Below, piece after piece: positions 22,591 to 32,101 of a DNA stretch of 64,000 bases. Every line of letters starts with the position of its first letter. Positions within the stretch are counted from its first letter, which is position 1. The stretch is from Agrobacterium tumefaciens. GTDB taxonomy: Bacteria; Pseudomonadota; Alphaproteobacteria; Rhizobiales; Rhizobiaceae. The stretch is from contig NZ_CP039888.1 of assembly GCF_005221325.1 (NCBI RefSeq), forward strand, positions 1,364,001 to 1,428,000, given 5' to 3'. The notes beneath the pieces are model-generated. The model worked only from the letters and a program-made list of their open reading frames with translations. It ran no database searches and was not told where the DNA came from. Position numbers and translations under genes: made by a program.

Positions 22591-24147
22591 GTGACTGCAT
22601 TTACGGCCTTCATCATCATTCTTCTCATGCTCATCGGGCCGAGCCTGTTCGTCGTCATCGGCAAACAGCGGGAAAAGGCCGTTCCCAAACGCCCCTCCAC
22701 CGCCCTGCCCGTTGCCGAAGACGGAACGGCGCTGGACCGGCACTGGCAATCGATCAGGAACGGCTGGAACGAGAAGAATGCGCTCTGCCTGTTACATTCC
22801 AACCTCGATGCCTTTGCCGTGCGTGTGGCTGCGGCACGGGCGGCGGGGCGCAGTCTCGATCTCATGTATTACATGTGGAATGCCGACCTGACTGGACGGC
22901 TGATGATGCGCGAGGTCATCGCCGCCGCCGATCGTGGCGTGCGGGTGCGGCTGCTGCTTGATGATCTCGGCGTCTCCATGTCGGATCGTATTTTCCATGC
23001 CATCGATAGCCACCCCAATATCGAACTTCGCCTGTTCAATCCGACGCGAGCGCGGGAGAACATTATGCATAGAGGCATCGAACTGGTACTGCGCTTTCGA
23101 AGCGTCAACCGGCGCATGCACAACAAGGCATGGATTGCCGATGGGCGGGCCGTGATCGTCGGCGGCCGCAATATTGGCGACGCCTATTTCGATGCCGCCG
23201 AGCGGGCGAATTTCCACGATTTCGACATTCTCGGTTTCGGCCGGATCGTTGCCGATGCCACCGAAATTTTCGACGATTACTGGAACAGCGCCGTTTCCGT
23301 GCCTGTGCGGTCGCTTCTGGCAAGACGGCCGAGCAAACTCGCCAGATTGCGGCGCGAGCTGGATGGCCTGCCGAAAAGCGAGGCGGCCAAGCCCTATCTG
23401 GAGCGGGTCGAAAGCCAGTATGGCCGCGATCACTTCCTGATGTCGGACCGTCTGCACTGGGTCGATACGGCAGATGTGCTTGCCGATCCCCCGGAAAAGG
23501 CGGCGGGCAAACGCCGCAAGGGCCATAATTTCCTGATGGAAAGCCTGCTGCCGCTGATGCAGGCGGCGGGCGAAAGCCTGCACATCACTTCCCCCTATTT
23601 CATTCCCGGCAAACAGGGTGTGGAGATTTTTCTCGATCTCGCCGAACGCGGCGTGTCGCTCGCCATCCTCACCAATTCGCTGGCCGCAACCGATGTCGCC
23701 GCCGTTCATGCCGGTTATGCGCGTTATCGCAAGCCGCTTCTTTCAGGCGGTGTGCGCCTGCATGAGTTGCGGGCGCAAGCGGACCAGTCGAACTTCACCC
23801 TGCGCGGTTCGGGACAGGCGAGCTTGCACACCAAGGCCTTCACCCGCGATGGCAGGACCGGCTATATCGGCTCGCTCAATTTCGATCCCCGCTCCGCCTC
23901 GCTCAATACGGAAATGGGCGTTGTTTTCAGTTCAGCCCCGCTGGTGGCTAGGATGGACGAGATATTCGCCGACGAAATCCGCCGCACGATGAGCTTCGAA
24001 CTTGATATCAACAGCGCCAACCGCATCGTCTGGATGACGGAAGAACAGGGGCAGCCAAAAACCTACCGGCGAGAACCCGACGCGGCCATCAGCCGCCGCA
24101 TCATCGCCGGCATCATGCGTTTCCTGCCGCTTGAATCACAGCTTTGA
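22591..24147 (+). CDS. Phospholipase D-family protein (ClsC/cardiolipin-synthase-like)
   Basis: 518 residues. Seen: an N-terminal membrane segment (ITAFIIILLMLIG-type, residues 2-24) and two HKD motifs, MHNKAWIADGRAVIVGGRN (His177, Lys179, Asp184) and SLHTKAFTRDGRTGYIGSLN (about residues 410-430), the catalytic pair of phospholipase D enzymes. Length and spacing resemble ClsC/YmdC-type cardiolipin synthases, which transfer phosphatidyl groups, but hydrolase activity is equally possible. It starts with GTG; an ATG at 22627 is an alternative. The stop is only 14 bases from the convergent response regulator gene. Confidence 0.88.
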   Translation: MTAFTAFIIILLMLIGPSLFVVIGKQREKAVPKRPSTALPVAEDGTALDRHWQSIRNGWNEKNALCLLHSNLDAFAVRVAAARAAGRSLDLMYYMWNADLTGRLMMREVIAAADRGVRVRLLLDDLGVSMSDRIFHAIDSHPNIELRLFNPTRARENIMHRGIELVLRFRSVNRRMHNKAWIADGRAVIVGGRNIGDAYFDAAERANFHDFDILGFGRIVADATEIFDDYWNSAVSVPVRSLLARRPSKLARLRRELDGLPKSEAAKPYLERVESQYGRDHFLMSDRLHWVDTADVLADPPEKAAGKRRKGHNFLMESLLPLMQAAGESLHITSPYFIPGKQGVEIFLDLAERGVSLAILTNSLAATDVAAVHAGYARYRKPLLSGGVRLHELRAQADQSNFTLRGSGQASLHTKAFTRDGRTGYIGSLNFDPRSASLNTEMGVVFSSAPLVARMDEIFADEIRRTMSFELDINSANRIVWMTEEQGQPKTYRREPDAAISRRIIAGIMRFLPLESQL

Positions 24148-24161
24148 CGGGGAAAACCGGC

Positions 24162-24995
24162 TCAGGCGGCCGGCCTTATCCCCGCCTTTGCCAGCTGTAT
24201 CTGCACCAGCGTATCGAGGTTCTGGTTGACGCGGCAATAGAATTCCTCGTCGATGAAGGGCCGCAACATGAAGTCATTGCCGCCCGCCTTCAGGAACCGC
24301 GCCGAGAGCAGCCGGTTGGTGGAGGATGACACGCCGATGATGCGCAGCTCATGCGACCCACGCACGGTGCGAATGCGCCGCGTCAGTTCGAAACCATCAA
24401 TGTCAGGCATGTTATAGTCGGTTACGACAAGACCGATATCGGGATTGGCCTTCAGGATTTCGAGCGCCTTCGCACCGCTATCGGCAAGGCTGACGCGGAA
24501 ATTATAGCGCTTGAGGCGGCTCGAAAGCAGCGCCCGCGCCGTCGGGCTATCGTCGACGATCAGCACATGGTGGCGATGATTGGTGAGGAAGCGACAGACC
24601 GATTCCGTCAGCATATCCACGGCGAAGATATTGTCCTTGAGAATATAATCGACCACATCCTTGGCGATCAGCGTTTCGCGCGTCGCTTCGTGAAAGGTGC
24701 TGGTGAAAACGATGGTCGGGATCGAAAGATCGATCAGATATTCCAGCGCCTCACCCTTTTCCGCCCCCGGCAGGTTGATGTTGGAAATGGCGAGCGTCAC
24801 CGGCTCGGGCGAATGTTCATAGCAGGCCTGCAACTCCTCGAAAGAGCGACACACCTCCACGGAAACGCCCAGCATTTCCTTGAGCCGCATGCTCACCATC
24901 TGGGTGAACACGTTGCTGTCTTCCGCCAGTAAAATGCGGTTGTTGGTAAAAGGCACGCCAGAATATTGCATGCCCGTAATGCCCAGGAAATTCAT
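24162..24995 (-). CDS. Two-receiver response regulator, first receiver lacks the phospho-accepting Asp
   Basis: 277 residues made of two CheY-like receiver domains and no output domain. First receiver (20-130): acidic pair Glu25-Asp26, but Asn72 (LAISNINLPG) replaces the phospho-accepting Asp; Lys120 is kept. Second receiver (143-255): VLIVDDSPTA, phospho-acceptor Asp193 (VVTDYNMPDIDG), then Arg245 in DFMLRPF where Lys is usual. So only the second receiver is likely to be phosphorylated. The start at 24995 is chosen for its GGGGCAGA; the frame is open to 25076. No histidine kinase is adjacent. Role unknown; output may be through protein contacts. Confidence 0.85.
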   Translation of the reverse strand: MNFLGITGMQYSGVPFTNNRILLAEDSNVFTQMVSMRLKEMLGVSVEVCRSFEELQACYEHSPEPVTLAISNINLPGAEKGEALEYLIDLSIPTIVFTSTFHEATRETLIAKDVVDYILKDNIFAVDMLTESVCRFLTNHRHHVLIVDDSPTARALLSSRLKRYNFRVSLADSGAKALEILKANPDIGLVVTDYNMPDIDGFELTRRIRTVRGSHELRIIGVSSSTNRLLSARFLKAGGNDFMLRPFIDEEFYCRVNQNLDTLVQIQLAKAGIRPAA

Positions 24996-25106
24996 TCTGC
25001 CCCGATCCCCCATCGTATGTGAGGAAAACATATCAGGCTGATTTTTCAGAATCATTAATAGCACTTTTGCCGGCAAGGAATGCTGGCATATGCTTACCTA
25101 AACGGA

Positions 25107-25131
25107 AATACGGCCCGCGAGGGGCCGTATT
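25107..25131 (-). terminator. Hairpin after the dimethylglycine-dehydrogenase-like gene
   Basis: 10-bp perfect stem (25107-25116 with 25122-25131), 5-base loop, 23 bases beyond the stop. The following minus-strand sequence is only partly T-rich (TTTCCGTTT), so termination may be incomplete. Confidence 0.6.
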
Positions 25132-25153
25132 CCAGCTTTGGGAGGGAATGGTC

Positions 25154-27667
25154 TTATGCGCGCAGCAGCGCATTTTCCGTGTCGAAGGGGCTTTCTTCCA
25201 CCACTTCAGCATCATAAAGCGTCCCGAGAATGCGGATTTTAAGTTTCGTGCCAACTGCCGCATATTCCGGTTTGAGCATGGCAAGTGCAATCGACTTGCC
25301 GATACGCCAACCGAAGCCGCCGCTGGTGACACGGCCGGCAAGAGCGCCGTTTTCATCGGAAATCGCTTCCGACCCGCGGGCATCGACATCCGTATTGCCC
25401 GACACGGTCAACGTCGAGAACACCCACTTCACCCCGGCTTCCTTATAGGCCACCAGCGCATCGCGGCCGATGAAGGATTTTTCCGGCCGCAGGAAGCGGT
25501 CGAGACCGGATTCATAGGCGTTATATTCCACCGAAAGCTCGCGGCCCATGTTGCGATAGGACTTTTCGAGCGACATGGACACCATGGCCCGGATGCCGAA
25601 CGGCTTGATGCCGAATTCCGCACCCGCTTCCATCAGCCGGTCGAAGATGTAATTCTGCATCTCGATCGGATGGTGCAGCTCCCAGCCCAGTTCGCCGACG
25701 AAATTGACGCGCAGCGCATGCGCCGTCGCCACGCCGACGGAAATCTGCTTTGCCGTCAGCCACGGGAAATCCTTGTTCTCCAGGCTGGTGCGGGTCAGCT
25801 TCTTCAACAGATCGCGCGACTTCGGGCCGGCAAGCACCAGCACGCCGTATTTCTGCGTGATCGGCTGCAACACCACGGAACCGTCGGTGGGTGCAAGACG
25901 GCGCAGTACGTCATGGTCATGCGCTTCGAGACCGCCTGCCGAAACCATATAGAACCGGCCAGGCGCCCATTCATAAACGGTGAACTCAACCTTCACACCG
26001 CCATTCGGCGTCAGAAGATGCGTCAGCGCGATGCGGCCGCGCTTCTTCGGCACGATGTTGGCCAGAATACTGTCCAGCCAGGCACGCGCGCCGGGGCCGG
26101 AAACCTCCATCTTGGCGAAGGCCGACATGTCAAGTACGCCGACATTGTTCGTGACGTTCTTCACCTCGTTGCCGACATGTTCGAAATAGTTCGAGCGGCG
26201 GAACGACCATTTTTCGACGATACGGCCATCGTCAAGCGGCGGCGCGTAATTGTGGCTGGTGATGACATCGGCGCCAACGCCGAGGTCTTCTTCCCGCAGC
26301 GCATAACCTTCCGGCGCATACCAGTTTGCACGCTCCCAGCCATAGACCGAACCGAACACGCCGCCGAGCTTCTTCAGGCGATCGTAAACCGGCGTCGTCT
26401 TCAAGGGACGAGCGGCGGAACGCTCCTCATCGGGATAATGCATGGTGAAGACGTTGGCATAGGCTTCCTCGTTCTTGGCAATGAGGTAGCCTTCCGTGGC
26501 GTGTGGGCCGAACCGGCGCGGATCGACACCCATCAGATCGAGCGTCGGTTCGCCATCGACGATCCATTCGGCCAGCTGCCAGCCGGCACCGCCGGCGGCG
26601 GTGATGCCGAAGGAATGGCCTTCGTTCAGCCAGAAATTCTTGAGGCCCGGCGCGGGGCCGACGATCGGGTTACCGTCAGGCGTATAGGCGATCGCGCCGT
26701 TATAGACCTTCTTGATGCCCACTTCGCCGAAGGCCGGAACGCGGACCATTGCCGTTTCGATATGCGGCATCAGGCGGTCGAGTTCTTCCTGAAACAGCTC
26801 ATATTCGCTGTCGTCGGACGGACCATCGACATAACAGACCGGCGCGCCGACTTCGTAAGGACCGAGGATCAGGCCGCCCGCTTCTTCGCGCATGTACCAG
26901 GCAGAGTCCGATTCACGCAGAACGCCCATTTCCGGCAGGCCCTGACGGCGGCGCTCCAGAATGGCCGGATGCGGCTCGGTGACGATATATTGGTGCTCGA
27001 CCGGGATGACCGGAATATCGATGCCGACCATCTCGCCGGTCTTGCGCGCGAAGTTGCCAGTGCACGAGATGACATGTTCAGCGATGATCTCGCCCTTGTC
27101 CGTCGTCACCTTCCAGTGACCGTCTTCCAGCTGTTCGATGGCGGTGACTGTCGTGTTGCGATAGATCGTCGCGCCGCGGTCACGCGCACCCTTGGCAAGC
27201 GCCTGCGTCAGATCGGCGGGCTGGATATAACCGTCGTCAGGATGCTGGATGGCGCCGAGCAGGCCGTCCGTCTCGCAGAGCGGCCAGATTTCCTTGACCT
27301 GCTCCGGCGTCAGCATGTTGACGCGCACACCGATGGTCTCGGCAATGCCGGCATAATACATATATTCGTCCCAGCGATCCTTGGTGCGGGCGAGACGGAT
27401 GTTCGAGACCTTGGAGAAGCCGACATTCATGCCGGTCTCTTCCTGAAGCTCCTCATAGAACTTCACGGAATATTTGTGAATCTGGCCAACCGAATAGCTC
27501 ATGTTGAACAGCGGCAAGAGGCCTGCCGCATGCCAGGTGGAACCGGAGGTCAGCTCCTTGCGCTCGATGAGAACGCTGTCGCTCCAGCCCTTTTTGGCAA
27601 GATGATAAAGCGTCGAGACGCCGACAACGCCGCCACCGATCACCACCGCCCGTGCATGTGTCTTCAT
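25154..27667 (-). CDS. Dimethylglycine/sarcosine dehydrogenase-like FAD protein with GcvT domain
   Basis: 837 residues. Seen: N-terminal FAD-binding DAO domain (VVIGGGVVGVSTLYHLAKKG, residues 8-27) with STWHAAGL at about 43-50, whose His corresponds to the covalent flavin attachment site of dimethylglycine dehydrogenases; GNPIVGPAPGLKNFW near the end of the domain; then a FAO/GcvT-type tetrahydrofolate-binding half with GVLDMSAFAKMEVSGP and GWELHHPIEMQNYIFDRL. Such enzymes oxidatively demethylate dimethylglycine or sarcosine and pass the one-carbon unit to folate. Which N-methyl substrate is used cannot be told. AGGGG lies upstream of the ATG. The mscS-like gene lies upstream on the same strand. 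Confidence 0.88.
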   Translation of the reverse strand: MKTHARAVVIGGGVVGVSTLYHLAKKGWSDSVLIERKELTSGSTWHAAGLLPLFNMSYSVGQIHKYSVKFYEELQEETGMNVGFSKVSNIRLARTKDRWDEYMYYAGIAETIGVRVNMLTPEQVKEIWPLCETDGLLGAIQHPDDGYIQPADLTQALAKGARDRGATIYRNTTVTAIEQLEDGHWKVTTDKGEIIAEHVISCTGNFARKTGEMVGIDIPVIPVEHQYIVTEPHPAILERRRQGLPEMGVLRESDSAWYMREEAGGLILGPYEVGAPVCYVDGPSDDSEYELFQEELDRLMPHIETAMVRVPAFGEVGIKKVYNGAIAYTPDGNPIVGPAPGLKNFWLNEGHSFGITAAGGAGWQLAEWIVDGEPTLDLMGVDPRRFGPHATEGYLIAKNEEAYANVFTMHYPDEERSAARPLKTTPVYDRLKKLGGVFGSVYGWERANWYAPEGYALREEDLGVGADVITSHNYAPPLDDGRIVEKWSFRRSNYFEHVGNEVKNVTNNVGVLDMSAFAKMEVSGPGARAWLDSILANIVPKKRGRIALTHLLTPNGGVKVEFTVYEWAPGRFYMVSAGGLEAHDHDVLRRLAPTDGSVVLQPITQKYGVLVLAGPKSRDLLKKLTRTSLENKDFPWLTAKQISVGVATAHALRVNFVGELGWELHHPIEMQNYIFDRLMEAGAEFGIKPFGIRAMVSMSLEKSYRNMGRELSVEYNAYESGLDRFLRPEKSFIGRDALVAYKEAGVKWVFSTLTVSGNTDVDARGSEAISDENGALAGRVTSGGFGWRIGKSIALAMLKPEYAAVGTKLKIRILGTLYDAEVVEESPFDTENALLRA

Positions 27668-27762
27668 TTACAGAACCCCTGAAAAGCGCCGGCCTCGTCT
27701 TATTCCGCCGACATTGGATGGGAGGAATATGAAGCGCTCGGCCGCCGTTCAGCCGCCTGATT

Positions 27763-27825
27763 GCGACATGGCCATAGGGTGCTGCGACAGGGAAGAAATT
27801 GCTGTCGCAGACAGGGCCATGTCGC
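27763..27825. terminator. Nested double hairpin between mscS-like and dehydrogenase genes
   Basis: An outer 11-bp perfect stem (27763-27773 with 27815-27825) encloses an inner 9-bp perfect stem (27782-27790 with 27802-27810). It starts seven bases after the mscS-like stop codon. There is no U-tract, so it may protect the 3' end or weaken read-through rather than end transcription on its own. Confidence 0.6.
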
Positions 27826-27831
27826 TGATCA

Positions 27832-30390
27832 TCATTTGCCCTTGCCGGAGGTCTTGGCGGTTGCGGCGTTTTCGGGAACCGCCTCGTCGTCCCTCTTGGG
27901 TCCGTCTTTCGGGGGCGTTGCGCCAGGACCTGGCGCAGCAGCCGCCCCTGTATGGCCCACCACGGCCTTGTCGCCCTCTTCCGAAAGCAGCGCCGCCAGC
28001 ATCTGCGGATTGGCGTCGCCTTCCACATGGATGTTGAGATTACGCTGCGGGAACGGGATGGCGATGCCCTCTTCGCGGAAACGATGGAGGATGGCGATGC
28101 GCAGCGCGTTTTTCACGGCAAGCCCGTTCGACAGGTCGGCAAGGTGGAAACGTAGTTCGAAATCCAGCGAAAAATCGCCGAAACGCAGGAATTCCACATG
28201 CGGCTCCGGGTTGCGCAGCACCGGCGGCTGGGCGCGCACCAGCTCCAGCAGAATATCCATCACCTGCTGCGGATCGGAATCATAAGCGACGGACACCGGG
28301 ATTTCCGCCCGCATGATGCGGTTGCGGTGTGTCCAGTTGCCGACAGAGGAATTGATGAATTCCGAATTCGGCACGATGATCGACTGGCCACGGAACGTCT
28401 CGATTTCGGTGGCGCGCACGGAAAGCCGCTTGACGGTGCCCTCCGTCGTTCCGGTCACCACCCAGTCTCCCACCTTGAAAGGGCGCTCGACCAACAGGAT
28501 GAGGCCCGAGACGAAGTTCGAGACGATGTTCTGCAGACCAAAACCGATACCGACCGAAAGAGCGGAAGCGACCAGCGCCAGGCTTGAGAGGTTGAGACCG
28601 GCGGAGGAGACGCCGAAGATGGCCGCAACGGCGATGCCGAGATAACCGATGCCTGTTTTGACCGAGTTGCGCACCCCCGCATCCACCTGGCCCCGCGCCA
28701 TGACGTTATTATCCAGCCACTTCTGGAACCAGCGGGTGATGATATAGCCAATGGCGAAGACCAGAACGCCGCCGAACAGGCCGATGAGCGAGATCGAGGC
28801 ATTGCCGACGGTGATGCCGGTCAGCAGGCGATAGGCCCAGCTTTCGATATCGCCCGGCTGGAAACCCCAGGAAAACAGGATGAGCGGCACGCCGAAGGAA
28901 AGCGCCACGACATAGATGCCGAGCCCCGCGGCAAGGCCGGCCTGATCCAGCGCAACCGGGCCGAGGCCGAAACGCCGCGCGAGATAACGCCCGGCAAGGG
29001 ATTCGCCAAAGGCGCCCTGCCGCGAAATCGCCTTGCCGGAGAGAATGCCGATATACATGGTCGCCAGCACCGCACCGGTCGCGACGATCTGCGTGGCGAG
29101 GAAACGGGCAAGCCCGACATAACCCGTGAGGCAGGCGCCGATGAGGATGAGGCCACCCACCCGCAGCAGAATGACGAGCCAGCGCGGCAGGCGCTGGTTG
29201 CCGGTGTCGTAATCCTGCCCCTCCCCGATCATCGGTCGCAGGAACGATACGGTGAGCAGGATGATGCCGATGATGACGGAAGCGATGAAACTCTTGGCGA
29301 CGGTGACGATAAGCGGTGAATAAAGCGTCTCGCTGATCGTGCCGAACAGATAATCGAGACCGTTGACGAGCGCCATCAACAGCACCGCCGAAGACAGCGT
29401 GTGCGCACCCTTGTTGGACACCTTCAGCAGGCGCCATTCCGGCTGTGTCGGCGCAAAGATCGCATAGCTCAGCCGCGAGACAAAATAAACGAAACCGGTG
29501 ATCGCCATCGCCCCGAACAGGATCGGCGCTATGTCGGACCGCAGCACGTTGAAATTATCGAGGAAGAAGGCCGAGGTGACGAGAAACAGGAACAGCGACA
29601 GCGACTGCACCATGGTGGACCAGAAGGCCACCGAAAGCCTTCTGAGATAGGAAGGCTCACCCGTGAAGGCGCGACGGTCCATGCGGCTGCCGAAAAAGCG
29701 GTAACCGCCGACCAGAAACAGCAGCGCCGCCATGATCGACAGCATGACGGCCCCGAACATCGGCAGCCGCTTGTAGTTCCAGACATAGGCCGCCCAGCTG
29801 CTGAAGGCATTGTTGAGGTTGGTCAGCTCGGCCAAAAAGGCGGAAGACGCATCCCCCAGCGTCTGGGCGGAAACTTCCGTGCGCTTGAACAGGGTGGCGG
29901 CAAAAAGCGCCCGGCGAACCGCCGTGATATTGTTGGAAATCTGCGCGGCATTGCTGGCGGTGGCCTCAACCTCGCCGGCCATGGCATTCATCTCACCGCG
30001 CTCCGCCGTCAGCCGGTTTCGCTCTTCCGTGACGAGGCTCGCTTCCGGCGGCTGGCCTTCGCCGGGCGCCGCACCCAGCGCATCCAGCCGGGTCTTGATC
30101 TGATCCAGCCGCGCCCGAAGCTTGGCATTGGCGGCTGCGGCATCGGCAGCGATGCCATCGGCCCGTCCCTTGAGGTCAACGAGCTGGACATCGTCGCGCC
30201 CGCCCGCCTCCACCTGCCCCGAGATGAATGCGATATCCGCCTTCCATTTTTCCAGGTCGGATCTCGCCTGCTCGACCGTCGAGACCTGGATGGCGCCCGG
30301 CGTTGCCGGGGTCGTTGTTTCCTGCGCCATGGCCGGCATCACCCAGAGGCTGCCGAAGAGGGCAAAAAGAACGGCAAAAATCGAGGCCAT
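27832..30390 (-). CDS. Large MscS-type mechanosensitive channel (DUF3772 N-terminus)
   Basis: About 852 residues. Seen: signal peptide (MASIFAVLFALFGSLWVMPAMAQ), a periplasmic helical domain of the DUF3772 type (residues about 40-200, LEKWKADIAFISGQ), some ten membrane segments, and the MscS core near the C-terminus: pore helix ALVASALSVGIGFGLQNIVSNFVSGLILL region and beta domain ERPFKVGDWVVTGTTEGTV. The tail is Pro/Ala/Lys-rich. It should release solutes on hypo-osmotic shock. The frame is open to 30477; the ATG at 30390 is preferred because GAGGTG lies before it and it opens a signal peptide. Confidence 0.9.
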   Translation of the reverse strand: MASIFAVLFALFGSLWVMPAMAQETTTPATPGAIQVSTVEQARSDLEKWKADIAFISGQVEAGGRDDVQLVDLKGRADGIAADAAAANAKLRARLDQIKTRLDALGAAPGEGQPPEASLVTEERNRLTAERGEMNAMAGEVEATASNAAQISNNITAVRRALFAATLFKRTEVSAQTLGDASSAFLAELTNLNNAFSSWAAYVWNYKRLPMFGAVMLSIMAALLFLVGGYRFFGSRMDRRAFTGEPSYLRRLSVAFWSTMVQSLSLFLFLVTSAFFLDNFNVLRSDIAPILFGAMAITGFVYFVSRLSYAIFAPTQPEWRLLKVSNKGAHTLSSAVLLMALVNGLDYLFGTISETLYSPLIVTVAKSFIASVIIGIILLTVSFLRPMIGEGQDYDTGNQRLPRWLVILLRVGGLILIGACLTGYVGLARFLATQIVATGAVLATMYIGILSGKAISRQGAFGESLAGRYLARRFGLGPVALDQAGLAAGLGIYVVALSFGVPLILFSWGFQPGDIESWAYRLLTGITVGNASISLIGLFGGVLVFAIGYIITRWFQKWLDNNVMARGQVDAGVRNSVKTGIGYLGIAVAAIFGVSSAGLNLSSLALVASALSVGIGFGLQNIVSNFVSGLILLVERPFKVGDWVVTGTTEGTVKRLSVRATEIETFRGQSIIVPNSEFINSSVGNWTHRNRIMRAEIPVSVAYDSDPQQVMDILLELVRAQPPVLRNPEPHVEFLRFGDFSLDFELRFHLADLSNGLAVKNALRIAILHRFREEGIAIPFPQRNLNIHVEGDANPQMLAALLSEEGDKAVVGHTGAAAAPGPGATPPKDGPKRDDEAVPENAATAKTSGKGK

Positions 30391-30620
30391 GCCGCCACCT
30401 CGCCGGCCAGCGCCTGCCCGCCCGCCGAACACCCGCCTGCCATTCATCCATCCGCCGAACATCAACCGCACATCCATGCCTTTCGTCTCTTGCGCCGCTT
30501 CAGGCTATTTAGCGCCTGTTGCGCGGAAAACCACCCGCATCAGGCGAGGTTTTCAGGAGTTGCTTGCTTTTCACCACGAGAATCATCACCTTTGATTATG
30601 CAGCAACATGGGAGGAAATC

Positions 30621-30875
30621 ATGGAATCTGCTGGCATTGGCTGGATTGCAGCTATCATCATCGGTGGTGTTGCCGGGTGGCTCGCCGAACAATTCATGAA
30701 AAGCAATATGGGTGTTTTCATGAACATCCTTCTTGGAATAGTCGGCGCGATCATCGCCAACGCCATCCTTTCGGTATTCGGAATCGTTTTGACCGGCTGG
30801 CTCGGTTATCTCATCGCCGGCTTCGTCGGCGCCTGCATCCTCATCGCCATTGGCAGAGCTTTCAGACGCGGGTGA
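30621..30875 (+). CDS. GlsB/YeaQ/YmgE-family small membrane protein
   Basis: 84 residues with three hydrophobic segments: IGWIAAIIIGGVAGWLAEQF, GVFMNILLGIVGAIIANAIL and LGYLIAGFVGACILIAIGR. This matches the transglycosylase-associated / stress-response membrane protein family, whose molecular role is unknown. The ATG at 30621 has a perfect GGAGG seven bases upstream; the longer open frame to 30519 is rejected. A single-gene unit upstream of tRNA-Lys. Confidence 0.92.
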   Translation: MESAGIGWIAAIIIGGVAGWLAEQFMKSNMGVFMNILLGIVGAIIANAILSVFGIVLTGWLGYLIAGFVGACILIAIGRAFRRG

Positions 30876-31029
30876 ATAAAAAGAAAATCCGTAAAACCCA
30901 TGAATTCCAGGCTTTTCCAGCGCGACTGAAATTTTTCCGTCACAAAAATCGAAGAAATTTCATTTCCGCGCTGGACAAGCCCAAACTTCCCCTTTATAGC
31001 CCCCCTCACACCGCCACACGGTGTCGGTC

Positions 31030-31105
<76 letters not shown>

Positions 31106-31272
31106 AATTTCTCCAAATGTAACAAGATGTTGCGGTGCTAATTTAAAGCATCGCTTGAGCGTTTAGGCCTCCGAGGCCTCCCTCGCTTCAAGAGCTTTCG
31201 TGCGAAAAATTCGCCTCGTGCCCTGCAACGCAGGGCAGCGCTACCGCCGTCGGCGAACCTTGTGCCAAGCCC

Positions 31273-31710
31273 CTACAATTTCATTTCCGGCACGCTCACC
31301 TTGGCGCCCACGAAGCGCAGCGCCAACGGTCGTCCGGCGATGCGGCTGCCAAATTGCTCGGTAAACGGAACGGGCGCCGCCTGCTTTACGGCCTCGATGG
31401 CGGAATCGATGAAGGCCTTGCGTCGCGGGCTGTCCTCCTGTGGGCGGGCGGCGGTCACCACCACCTTGCCCCTGATCTGCCCATCCCTGTGCAGAATGAA
31501 CTGCAGCGTCACCACCAACCCGTCGGTATCTTCCGGCGGCACCCAGCAGGCGAAGATGGCATCGAACATTTCGTCGAGATTGGCGGCCGGCGTGGGATCA
31601 TTGCACGCGCGCGACTGGCCTGACGCCTGTGTGAAAAAGCCGGCAATAAGGATGGCGAATGCCATGAGACCCGGCAGCGTGAAACCGCGGGAAAATAAAT
31701 GATCGAACAA
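31273..31710 (-). CDS. Secreted TonB/TolA C-terminal-domain-like small protein
   Basis: 145 residues. Seen: basic N-terminus and hydrophobic segment (LPGLMAFAILIAGFFTQASG), then AIFACWVPPEDTDGL, LQFILHRDGQIRGK, AFIDSAIEAVKQAAPVPF and RPLALRF, the order of segments in the TolA/TonB C-terminal fold. It is a free-standing domain without the long TolA helix. Starts at TTG with AAGGA eight bases upstream; an ATG start at 31665 would leave a signal peptide without positive charges. It is next to the AT-rich island that precedes it. Confidence 0.65.
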   Translation of the reverse strand: MFDHLFSRGFTLPGLMAFAILIAGFFTQASGQSRACNDPTPAANLDEMFDAIFACWVPPEDTDGLVVTLQFILHRDGQIRGKVVVTAARPQEDSPRRKAFIDSAIEAVKQAAPVPFTEQFGSRIAGRPLALRFVGAKVSVPEMKL

Positions 31711-32101
31711 ATTTAATATCCTTCATTGCGACGTGATCCGCCCGTGCGGAAAAAATCGACACTGCCAGTAAAAACTCCTGACGCTCCAGGAAAAAAGCAT
31801 GAAACGCAAAACAAAAATTAATAATTCCACAAAAACAAAGAAAAAACAAAAATATTGGTGAAGTTATTAGAACAATAAAATAAAATAATATAAAATAGAA
31901 TATATAAATACATCATTCGATTCTGCAATTTTATACACAAAAAATTCAAGGGCGCGGTTTCGCTTGGGAACAAGGTCCTGAAAAGCCAGCCGCTGCTCTG
32001 GCGATGGCGCGGCCATGAAAAACCGCAGCGACGGTGATTATTGCTTCTGCCCCGCCGCCCGTTTCCCCAAAGCTGTCTCAATCATCCCTATGATTGTGGC
32101 C
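31711..32101. other. Very AT-rich intergenic island
   Basis: From about 31800 to 31950 the sequence is almost only A and T, with runs such as AACAATAAAATAAAATAATA, in a chromosome that is otherwise GC-rich. No protein or RNA gene is recognised in it. It separates the TonB-like gene (-) from a small membrane protein gene (+), so it may hold divergent promoters, a nucleoid-protein binding site or a remnant of foreign DNA. Confidence 0.6.

Noticed and set aside
25019..27682. 887-codon open frame opposite the dimethylglycine-dehydrogenase-like gene
   Set aside because: Antisense shadow of a clear enzyme gene in high-GC DNA; product is His/Arg-rich with no recognisable fold.
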